A stretch of DNA of 46,362 nt, taken from contig NZ_LWBS01000426.1 of NCBI RefSeq assembly GCF_001652265.1, forward strand, positions 1-46,362. The letters run 5' to 3'. The position numbers and the translations under genes were made by a program. Every line of letters starts with the position of its first letter. Positions within the stretch are counted from its first letter, which is position 1. This DNA is from Rhizobium leguminosarum. Its GTDB lineage: Bacteria; Pseudomonadota; Alphaproteobacteria; Rhizobiales; Rhizobiaceae. This document shows positions 17,554 to 26,403 of this stretch, piece by piece. The notes under the pieces are model-generated. The model saw only the letters and a list, made by a program, of their open reading frames with translations. It was not told the DNA's origin and ran no database searches.

Positions 17554-18057
17554 ATGGTCGATGTGAGCATACCCGCACCCGATAGACCGGGGATTTATTT
17601 CCCGGACACTGTCATCCTCTATGGCGTCAAGCTCAACACAGGAACGCCCTTTGCTGAGTTCGACGCAGGCGAAAACGGGAGCGCCGCACTGCAGATGCTA
17701 CTCTACAGGTCGGGGGTGGCGCAAACCGAAAAACAGTACTCAATCGTACTGGGCTATGGGTACGCCTTCGAGGGGCATTGCTATCGCTTGGACACCAAAA
17801 GGGTTTTCATCGTCAAAGGGGCGAGGGCCGAGGAGGCCGTCGGCTGCGGATTCGACCCTCCTCCAAATGCGAATGCGAATGCCAAATATTATATGTGGCG
17901 CGTCCGATCTTCTGAGGAATTGCTTGAAATCACCCTGAACTACGGCGACGTCAAGAAACTGATTCTTGACGCTAACCTGCCCGGTAGGAGATCGCCTTCA
18001 TCCTATGCGATCACGGCGGCTTTAGCCCACCGAGATGGCCGTCTCAACCGGGATTAG
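17554..18057 (+). CDS. Unrecognised island protein, 167 aa
   Basis: Starts 12 bases after the peptidase stop with a very strong Shine-Dalgarno (AAGGAGGTC). The product has no signal peptide or membrane segment. It begins with Pro-rich strands, has two cysteines (about 94 and 113), and a short Asn-Ala repeat after Pro-Pro-Pro near residue 120 encoded by a six-base repeat. No family recognised. Tight coupling to the peptidase suggests a common function: substrate, inhibitor or partner of the peptidase, or a large RiPP substrate of YcaO-TfuA are open options. Confidence 0.65.
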   Translation: MVDVSIPAPDRPGIYFPDTVILYGVKLNTGTPFAEFDAGENGSAALQMLLYRSGVAQTEKQYSIVLGYGYAFEGHCYRLDTKRVFIVKGARAEEAVGCGFDPPPNANANAKYYMWRVRSSEELLEITLNYGDVKKLILDANLPGRRSPSSYAITAALAHRDGRLNRD

Positions 18058-18083
18058 CGCTTTCGCGAGCGGAGGGAGAAGTT

Positions 18084-18464
18084 ATGTCCATTAAAGTCTA
18101 TGTTCATTTCAGACGGGCCTTGACGAACGTGGTGATCACCGATGTGAGGTCGGGCGAGAAAATTTTGCTCGCCAACGTTGTCGCCGACCACGAAGCAACA
18201 CTTGAGCCAGACGACTTCGACGGAGAGGCAAAGGTCAGCGTTTCCAGTAAGGAGGAGCCGCAAAGAGGGGCGACGCTGAGAAACGAGGAAACGTTCCTAT
18301 ACCCTCCAATGGTTCGCTCGGCCCTTAACGAACTCGCACAATTCGAAGACCTCGACGCACTGGCGCGTGGAATCGACAAGATACTCAAGAACACACCTTC
18401 TCCAGCTGCCAAGTCTTCCCGTGCCGCCAAGTTGTCTCCTTCTGCCACCAAAGGGCCGAAATAG
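18084..18464 (+). CDS. Unrecognised island protein, 126 aa
   Basis: Follows the previous gene by 26 bases with a strong GGAGGGAG ribosome binding site. The N-terminal 70 residues look like a small beta-sandwich (strands such as VVITDV, ILLANVVADHEA). The middle is helical, and the last 25 residues are a Ser/Ala/Lys/Pro tail that is probably disordered. No cysteine. No known family. It is the last clear gene of the island on the plus strand. Confidence 0.6.
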   Translation: MSIKVYVHFRRALTNVVITDVRSGEKILLANVVADHEATLEPDDFDGEAKVSVSSKEEPQRGATLRNEETFLYPPMVRSALNELAQFEDLDALARGIDKILKNTPSPAAKSSRAAKLSPSATKGPK

Positions 18465-18509
18465 CAGTTCGTCTGACTGGCAAAAGCGCATGCTCGAGGC
18501 TCGAGATCA

Positions 18510-18602
18510 ATGACCGATGACCTGCTGCCGGATGGCGGAGTCATGCTATCTCCCTATGCTTTGAATAATTTCCACTTTCAGCCGACGATCGGCCAGGTGT
18601 GA
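18510..18602 (+). CDS. Candidate 30-aa peptide ORF
   Basis: An ATG frame with GAGG about ten bases upstream encodes a 30-residue acidic-start peptide ending PTIGQV. It lies 45 bases after the last clear island gene and overlaps the edge of the tRNA remnant. Length is in the range of RiPP precursors, but it lacks Cys and a clear leader/core border. Translation is unproven; it may be chance. Confidence 0.2.
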   Translation: MTDDLLPDGGVMLSPYALNNFHFQPTIGQV

Positions 18603-18643
18603 GCCGGGCAGGATTTGAACCTGCGGCCTTCAGGTTATGAGCC
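18600..18643 (-). pseudogene. Initiator tRNA-fMet 3'-half remnant
   Basis: On the minus strand the anticodon loop CTCATAA (anticodon CAT), the 3' anticodon stem CCTGA, and a perfect T-arm (18608-18612 with 18620-18624, loop TTCAAAT) match bacterial initiator tRNA. The acceptor end diverges (no CCA) and the 5' half is missing. It marks a possible old integration site or recombination scar just inside the right repeat. Confidence 0.6.
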
Positions 18644-18778
18644 ACAGACGAACTCCAGACCTCCGGGTCATGAACGTGGTGCTACTTATCCCAGCAGCCT
18701 CAAACCTCCCCTCCCAGCACTCCCCACAGCCCAATCGCCCACACTACGCCGGTCCGATGATGCAAACGAGCGCCCCCT

Positions 18779-19411
18779 TGATCGCAAAGCTTCCCACGCA
18801 AAGAGCCCCGCAGTTGTTGCGACCGCGGGGCTCCTTGACGCCTTACCCGGGAGAGGGGGTCAGGCGGCCTGTACTTTGCGGGTCGTGCGTGCCCATTCGG
18901 GCAGCCAGTCGCCGTGGGTGGCGAGCAGATCGTCGACCAGCGACCAGATCTGGTCGAGGTCGAGTTCGGCTGCCGTATGCGGGTCCATCATCGCTGCGTG
19001 ATAGATGTGCTCGCGATTTTCCGTCATCAGAGCCTGCACCGTCAGCTCCTGGACGTTGATATTGGTGCGGATCAGCGCGGTCAGTTGCGGCGGCAGGTCG
19101 CCGATGAAGGTCGGCTGGATGCCGGAAGCATCGACGAGGCAGGGCACTTCGGCGGCGCAATTCGTCGGCAGCGAGGTAATGCAGCCATTGTTGCGGACAT
19201 TGCCGTAGATCACCGAGGGTTCGCCCGTCCAGACCGAATTGATGATCGACGAGGCATATTCCTTCGACGGCTGAACCTCGATCTTGTCGGCCGAACGATA
19301 GGCCTCCGCCTGGCCTTTCCAGCGCTCGATCTGCTCGATGCAACGCTTCGGATATTCGTCGAGCGGAATACCGAATTTCTCGATCAGGTCGTCGCGGCCC
19401 TCCTTGATGAA
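18779..19411. repeat. Right copy of ~640-bp direct repeat
   Basis: Same orientation as 10511-11152. This copy is continuous with the rest of agaL2 and so forms the functional 3' end of the gene. Recombination between the copies would delete about 8.27 kb, removing the whole YcaO-TfuA island and leaving one intact agaL2. Confidence 0.9.
18804..18832 (-). terminator. Intrinsic terminator of agaL2
   Basis: GC-rich 11-bp stem (18804-18814 with 18822-18832) with one mismatch relative to the left copy and a T-C-T-T-T tail on the minus strand. It lies just after the agaL2 stop and ends the agp operon. Confidence 0.8.
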
Positions 19412-20230
19412 ATAGGGCGTGTATTCGGCGAAATGCTCCGAGCTTTCGGTGACGAAATAGCCGAGCCGCGTCAGCATCTCGTAGCGCACCTTGTTCGGGC
19501 AGCGCGGGTTCCAGCCGGGCTTCGGCGCCCTGCCCTCGCGATAAGCGCGCAGCAAGTCGGGATAGAGATTGCGGTAGGAGCCGTCCGGCTGGCGATGCTC
19601 GAATTTGAGATAGAAGGCCATGTGGTTGATGCCGGCCGCGCGGTAGCGGATTTCCTCGTAGGGAATGTCGAGATCATGCGCCAGTTCCATCGCCGTGCCC
19701 TGCACCGAATGGCAAAGGCCGACCTGGCGGATGGTTGGATATTTCTCTGATATCGCCCAGGTGTTGATCGCCATCGGGTTGACATATTGCAGCATGATCG
19801 CCTCGGGGCAGACGGCGAGCATGTCCTCGCAGACCTTCCACAGATGCGGCACGGTGCGAAGCCCGCGCATGATGCCGCCGACGCCGAGCGTATCGGCGAT
19901 CGTCTGGCGCAGCCCGTATTTCTTCGGCACTTCGAAATCGGTGACCGTGCAGGGTTCATAGCCGCCGATCTGGAAGGCGACGACGACGAAATCGGCGCCC
20001 GCAAGCGCCTTGCGCTGGTCGGAATAGGTCTCGGCCTTCGCCTTGACGCCGAGCGTCGAGATCAGCTTGTTGACGACGATGGCGCTTTCTTCCAACCGCT
20101 GCGGATTAAGGTCCATCAGCGCGATCGTCGCGCCTGACAGCGCGGGCCGCTGCAGCACGTCGCCGACGATGTTCTTCATGAAGACGGTGGAGCCTGCTCC
20201 GATAAAGGTGATTTTGGGATTTCTTGCCAT
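18860..20230 (-). CDS. GH4 alpha-galactosidase (second of the operon)
   Basis: A 456-aa family GH4 glycosidase, an NAD- and divalent-metal-dependent cytosolic enzyme. The N-terminal Rossmann motif I-G-A-G-S-T is at residues 10-15; metal-binding Cys173 (GLCHS) and His203 (INH) are present, as is the N-P-M-A-I-N-T-W segment. It cleaves imported alpha-galactosides such as melibiose. The start at 20230 has GGAGG upstream; the upstream in-frame ATG at 20245 is on the ribosome binding site. Last gene of the agp operon, 22 bases after agpD. Its last third is the sequence duplicated at the island's left end. Confidence 0.9.
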   Translation of the reverse strand: MARNPKITFIGAGSTVFMKNIVGDVLQRPALSGATIALMDLNPQRLEESAIVVNKLISTLGVKAKAETYSDQRKALAGADFVVVAFQIGGYEPCTVTDFEVPKKYGLRQTIADTLGVGGIMRGLRTVPHLWKVCEDMLAVCPEAIMLQYVNPMAINTWAISEKYPTIRQVGLCHSVQGTAMELAHDLDIPYEEIRYRAAGINHMAFYLKFEHRQPDGSYRNLYPDLLRAYREGRAPKPGWNPRCPNKVRYEMLTRLGYFVTESSEHFAEYTPYFIKEGRDDLIEKFGIPLDEYPKRCIEQIERWKGQAEAYRSADKIEVQPSKEYASSIINSVWTGEPSVIYGNVRNNGCITSLPTNCAAEVPCLVDASGIQPTFIGDLPPQLTALIRTNINVQELTVQALMTENREHIYHAAMMDPHTAAELDLDQIWSLVDDLLATHGDWLPEWARTTRKVQAA

Positions 20231-20252
20231 TATAGCCTCCGGCATTCGGTAA

Positions 20253-21920
<1,668 letters not shown>

Positions 21921-21930
21921 CTTCATCACC

Positions 21931-23067
21931 TCAATAAGGATCGACCGCGTCGCGCAATCCGTCGCCGAGCGCATTGAATGCGAAGACGGTGACGAGCACG
22001 AAGCCGACGGGGGAGAGAATCCAGGGATAGGAGCCGATCACCGAATAGGTCGCCGTATCCTGCAGCATCAGCCCCCAGGAAATCAGCGGCGGCTTGACAG
22101 CAAAGCCGAGGAACCCGAGGAAGGATTCCAAGAGCACGACGCTCGGTATATGCAGCGTCACTGCGACGATGACGTGGCTCATCACGTTCGGGAAGATGTG
22201 CTGCATGATGATGCGCGTGTCGGTGGCGCCGACGGCCATTGCCGCCCGGACATAATCGATGCGGGCGAGCGCCAGCGTCTTGCCGCGCACCTCGCGCGAC
22301 ATCTGCGCCCAGCCGAGCGCCGACATGACGGCGATGACGAAGGCAAGGAAGACGTTGGTCGGCGCCGTCACCGGGATCAGCGAGGTCAGCGCCAGATAGA
22401 GCGGCAGCTGCGGGAAGGCGAGCACCAGTTCGACGAAACGCTGCAACCAGATATCGAATGTGCCGCCGAAATAGCCGGACACCATGCCGACGGTCGTGCC
22501 GATGATGGTGACGATGAAGACCACCGTCAGGGCAATGGTCAGCGAAATGCGCGAGCCGATGATGGCGCGTGACAAGACGTCGCGGCCGAACTTGTCGGTG
22601 CCGAGGAAATGCACCGGCTGGCCGTCGGTCGAGCCGAAGAAGTGTCGGCTGGCGGGGATCAGGCCGAAAAGCCGGTATTCCGCTCCCTTGACGAAGAAGC
22701 CGAGCACCCGCGGATTGTCGTAGTCGATGCCGACGATCGGCTGGAAGGTGACGGGGTCGAGCTCTTCGGAATCGGAGAGCGCATAAACCCGCGGCTGGAA
22801 GACGAAATTGCCGTCCTTGTCGTGGAAGCTCATCACCTGCGGCGGCGCGAATCCGACATCGGTCGCCTTCGGGTCCATCGGCGCAAAGAAATCGGCAAAG
22901 ATCGCCATGACGATCAACAGCACGACGAGCACCAGCCCTGCCATGCCGGTCCAGGAGCGCCTCAGCCGGCGCCAGACAAGGGCGATATAGCTTTCATGCC
23001 CACGCGATGGCTTGTTGATGGAAAGTTCTGTCGTCGGCGGAGGTGGCGCGGAGTCGAAAGCCAGCAT
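21931..23067 (-). CDS. ABC transporter permease (DppC type)
   Basis: A 378-aa inner-membrane permease with an N-terminal cytoplasmic segment, a first helix near residues 45-65, a large periplasmic loop, and five C-terminal helices with the EAA-like loop (ARIDYVRAAMAVGATD). The loop after the first helix is longer than in most DppC proteins. Start at 23067 has GGAGGAGCC upstream and begins one base after the agpB stop, so translation is coupled. Confidence 0.9.
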   Translation of the reverse strand: MLAFDSAPPPPTTELSINKPSRGHESYIALVWRRLRRSWTGMAGLVLVVLLIVMAIFADFFAPMDPKATDVGFAPPQVMSFHDKDGNFVFQPRVYALSDSEELDPVTFQPIVGIDYDNPRVLGFFVKGAEYRLFGLIPASRHFFGSTDGQPVHFLGTDKFGRDVLSRAIIGSRISLTIALTVVFIVTIIGTTVGMVSGYFGGTFDIWLQRFVELVLAFPQLPLYLALTSLIPVTAPTNVFLAFVIAVMSALGWAQMSREVRGKTLALARIDYVRAAMAVGATDTRIIMQHIFPNVMSHVIVAVTLHIPSVVLLESFLGFLGFAVKPPLISWGLMLQDTATYSVIGSYPWILSPVGFVLVTVFAFNALGDGLRDAVDPY

Positions 23068-23068
23068 C

Positions 23069-24076
23069 TCAGGCTCCTCCATATTGGCGGACACGAGGAT
23101 CGAGCAGGGCGAGCAGCATGTCGGCGATGATGTTGCCGACGATCAGCGTCGCCGACAGCACCATCATGAAGGTGGCGGTGACATAGACGTCGCCGACCGC
23201 CATCGAGCCGACGATCGCCGGGCCGACGGTCGGCAATGCGAAAATGATCGCGGTTTCGATCTCGCCGGTCAACATGTAGGGCAGCACGACGCCCTGGTAC
23301 ATCACCAGCGGGTGCAGCGCGTTCGGCACCGCATGGCGCATCACCACGGCTGCGCCGGAAAGCCCCTTGGCCTTGGCCGTCTCGACATATTGGGCATTCA
23401 GCGTATCGAGCAGATTGCCGCGCATGACGCGCATATTGTAGGCAAGCCCGCCGAAGGTGGCGATCGCCACGACCGGCCAGACATGGTGAACCAGATCGGC
23501 GAACTTCGCCCACGACCAGGGCGCGCCGCCATATTGCGGCGAGAAGAAGCTGCCGATTTCGGAGACGTTAAGCTGGAAGACCAGGAGATAGACGATGATC
23601 AGCGCCATCAGGAAGCGCGGCACCGTCATGCCAAGGAAGGAAATTCCCGAAAGCAGGCTGTCGATCCAGCTATATTGTCGCGTCGCCGCCCAGATACCGA
23701 AGCCGATGCCGAGCACCGAGGCAAAGAGATGGCAGACGAGCGCCAGAAGCAATGTCCGCGGCAGGCGTTCACCGACGACATCGGCGACCGGCTTGTTGTA
23801 AAACATGCTGTAGCCGAAATCACCGCGGGTAACGATCCCGCCGATCCAGTTGACGTATTGGACGACCATCGGCTTATCGAGGCCGTGTTCGACCCGGTAG
23901 AGCTGCGCCTGCGCTTCGGCCTGGGCATAGGACGCGCCGCCCTGGTTGATCAGCTGGGAGCGGATGTAATCGGCGTAGTCGCCGGGTGGTGCCTGGATGA
24001 TCGCGAAGGTCACCACGCTCAGGATGAAGAGAATGGGGATCGCGGAGGCTATGCGCACGAGCAGGAATCGTAACAT
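23069..24076 (-). CDS. ABC transporter permease (DppB type)
   Basis: A 335-aa permease beginning with the hallmark MLRFLLVRIASAIPILFILS and ending in RQYGGA. Six membrane helices and the EAA motif (YVETAKAKGLSGAAV) are visible. The start at 24076 gives the family's usual N-terminus; AAGGAG lies 14-15 bases upstream, a long spacing, and the frame stays open to 24139. Pairs with AgpC to form the channel. Confidence 0.85.
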   Translation of the reverse strand: MLRFLLVRIASAIPILFILSVVTFAIIQAPPGDYADYIRSQLINQGGASYAQAEAQAQLYRVEHGLDKPMVVQYVNWIGGIVTRGDFGYSMFYNKPVADVVGERLPRTLLLALVCHLFASVLGIGFGIWAATRQYSWIDSLLSGISFLGMTVPRFLMALIIVYLLVFQLNVSEIGSFFSPQYGGAPWSWAKFADLVHHVWPVVAIATFGGLAYNMRVMRGNLLDTLNAQYVETAKAKGLSGAAVVMRHAVPNALHPLVMYQGVVLPYMLTGEIETAIIFALPTVGPAIVGSMAVGDVYVTATFMMVLSATLIVGNIIADMLLALLDPRVRQYGGA

Positions 24077-24142
24077 CGAACGGTTCGCTTCTCCTTGCCG
24101 CCAGTCGCTCCTTGTCAGCGCGGCCGGCTTGTTGGTCATGTC

Positions 24143-24167
24143 AGGCCGCGCGCGGCACGCGCGGCCT
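24143..24167 (-). promoter_or_regulatory. Stable hairpin between agpA and agpB
   Basis: A perfect 10-bp all-GC-type stem (24143-24152 with 24158-24167, loop of five). No T-run follows. Such hairpins after binding-protein genes commonly stabilise the upstream mRNA so that more binding protein than permease is made. Confidence 0.65.
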
Positions 24168-24193
24168 GGAGCTCACTTCAGCTGGGAGGGAGC

Positions 24194-26281
24194 TTAGTTT
24201 ATCGGGCCCTTTTCGCCGGGCTTGCCGGGCAGCTGTTCGGGGAACAGCTCGTATTTGCCCTGCTTGTCCGCAGCCACCCACAGGCGTTCGCGGATCACGG
24301 AATCTTCAGCCCAGTTGAACATCATGATTGGCGTACCCTGGGGCACGTTGGAGAACCGCTTGTTGACGATCAGGGCGCCCGGATATTCCGTCAGGCCGAC
24401 GGTGTTGACGTGCTCCGTCGAGATCTTCTGATACTGCTTCATCAGATCGACGCGCTCGTCGTTGTTCTGGCTCGTCCTGAACTTGTTGACGACGTCGACA
24501 AGCTCCTTTTCGAAGGGCATCAGATCAAGCTGGTCATCCTTGCCGGCGCGATGGTGCCAACTGGTGCGCGGACCGACAGGGGCGAGCTGCTCGGTGTTCT
24601 GCACCACCGACGACAGCTCCGTCGTGTTGCGCTGGATCAGCCAGTCGAAGCGGCCGGCATAATGGGCGTCGTCACGCTTGGCGCCGTCGAGCGCATTGAT
24701 GACGATCTTCAGCCCGAGCTTCTCCATCTGGCCGACGACACCTTCGGCAAGGCTCTTGTCGGTCGTGTACTGATTGTTGATCAGCATGACGATTTCGACA
24801 TCCTTGCCACCCGCCGTGCCGGCCGGGAAGTTGACGACGCCATCGCCATCCGTGTCCTTCAGACCGGCCTTGGCGAGCTCCGCCTTGGCGCCCTTCAAAT
24901 CAGAGGGATAGTAGACGGTGGAGTTGCGGTCGTAGAAGCTGGTGCCGGAGGAAAGCCCGCCTGGATAGATCGCCGTGAACGGCCCCTTGACCAGCGAGTC
25001 GCCGATCGCCTTGCGGTCGAGCGCCATGGTGACGGCCTTGCGGAAGTCCTCGTTGCGGTTCAATTCGCGGATCGCCTGGCCGCGCTCGTCCGGGTTGCCC
25101 CAGCCATTGGCGGAGAAATTCATGCGCAAGTTATAGCCGATCAGGCGCGGGCCGAAGGCAAGCCGGGCGGGCGCGGTCTTCTCGGCGGCGCGCTTCAGCG
25201 AAGCGACGAAGTTTTCCGGCTGCTCGAGGTTGGAGAAATCGGCGGAGCCTGCCACGGCCTGAACGTCACGGTCGGCCCAGGTCGAGAGCTTGTAGTGCAG
25301 CTCGTTCAGATAAGGTAGCTGATCGCCCTTCTCGTCGACCTTCCAGTAATAGGGATTGCGACGCATGACGATGATGTCGTCCGGGCGATATTCGACCGGT
25401 ACCCAAGCACCCATGACCGGCATGTTCATGAACTCGGGCGGGAAGGCGTTCTTGAACTGGTCGTAGGTGTTCTTGGAATATTTCGGATGCTTCGCCTTCA
25501 GGATGTGCGACGGACCCGGGCAGAAGTTCGGGTAGGACATGGTGTAGAGATATTGCTTCGGGAAGGCCTCCTTGAAGGTCCATTCGACCGTGTAATCGTC
25601 GACCTTCTTCAGCGTCGTCCCGGCGCCGAAGGCTTCCGGCGATGCGCCGCCGCCGAGCGGCGAGACGTTCGGGTCGATGACTTCATCATCCCAGTAGAAC
25701 ATGATGTCGTCGGCATTGAACGGCGCGCCGTCGGACCATTTGGCGCCTTCGATCAGGTGCATGGTCAGCTTGTGGCCGTCTTCGGACCAATCCCAGCTCT
25801 TGGCGAGGTTCGGCAGCGGCTCGGTGTCTGAGGCCTGCACCTGGAACAGCGGCGCGGTGCGCGTCAGGCATTCGGAAAGGCCGATATCGATGCCGCCCCA
25901 GCCCTGCGTCTGGCCGGCGCCGTAGTTCCAGCCTTCCGGCCGGCCGCCGATGACGTGGCGCATGGTATCGCCGTAGACGCCGATGCCGTCGGGCATATTG
26001 CCGGTCTTGAAGACCAGCGGCTCCTTCGGCAGGCGGTCCTTGACCGGCGGCAGCTTGCCGGTGGCGACGAAATTCTTCGTGACCCAGTCAGGCTCCTGAT
26101 ATTCGGGCAGCGCCTTGAACTCCAGGATGGAGTCACGCGCGACATAATTGATCTTGCCTTCGGCCGGAAAGTCCGCCGGCGCCGGCGGAACGGTTGCTTC
26201 GGAGGCATATGCATTCAGCGCCGCGGCTGAGACGCTGAGCGCCAGTCCGGCCAGAATGCCTGCGTTACGGAAATTCATCAT
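24194..26281 (-). CDS. Periplasmic alpha-galactoside-binding protein
   Basis: A 695-aa extracellular solute-binding protein of the SBP_bac_5 (Dpp/Opp) type. It starts with a signal peptide (MMNFRNAGILAGLALSVSA, cleavage near A-Y-A-S) and contains characteristic stretches: W-D-W-S-E-D-G-H-K-L-T-M-H-L and A-K-W-S-D-G-A-P-F-N-A-D-D. It is longer than peptide-binding relatives, as usual for the AgpA subgroup. GAGGGAGAAACG precedes the double ATG at 26281/26278. It delivers melibiose, raffinose and related sugars to the permease. Confidence 0.9.
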   Translation of the reverse strand: MMNFRNAGILAGLALSVSAAALNAYASEATVPPAPADFPAEGKINYVARDSILEFKALPEYQEPDWVTKNFVATGKLPPVKDRLPKEPLVFKTGNMPDGIGVYGDTMRHVIGGRPEGWNYGAGQTQGWGGIDIGLSECLTRTAPLFQVQASDTEPLPNLAKSWDWSEDGHKLTMHLIEGAKWSDGAPFNADDIMFYWDDEVIDPNVSPLGGGASPEAFGAGTTLKKVDDYTVEWTFKEAFPKQYLYTMSYPNFCPGPSHILKAKHPKYSKNTYDQFKNAFPPEFMNMPVMGAWVPVEYRPDDIIVMRRNPYYWKVDEKGDQLPYLNELHYKLSTWADRDVQAVAGSADFSNLEQPENFVASLKRAAEKTAPARLAFGPRLIGYNLRMNFSANGWGNPDERGQAIRELNRNEDFRKAVTMALDRKAIGDSLVKGPFTAIYPGGLSSGTSFYDRNSTVYYPSDLKGAKAELAKAGLKDTDGDGVVNFPAGTAGGKDVEIVMLINNQYTTDKSLAEGVVGQMEKLGLKIVINALDGAKRDDAHYAGRFDWLIQRNTTELSSVVQNTEQLAPVGPRTSWHHRAGKDDQLDLMPFEKELVDVVNKFRTSQNNDERVDLMKQYQKISTEHVNTVGLTEYPGALIVNKRFSNVPQGTPIMMFNWAEDSVIRERLWVAADKQGKYELFPEQLPGKPGEKGPIN

Positions 26282-26403
26282 CGTTTCTCCCTCTTGTTCC
26301 GGAGCGCGGTCAGGCGGCTCCTTTTTCCTCGAACGACATGAAAGCGGGCCTGATGTCATGGATTTCCCTCCCGGAAACCGATGACGACCCATCCTTCACA
26401 AAA

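Noticed and set aside
17870..17890. Possible CRISPR-like or tandem repeat
   Set aside because: Only about three copies of a six-base unit within a coding frame; no spacers or longer repeat. No CRISPR array was seen in the window.
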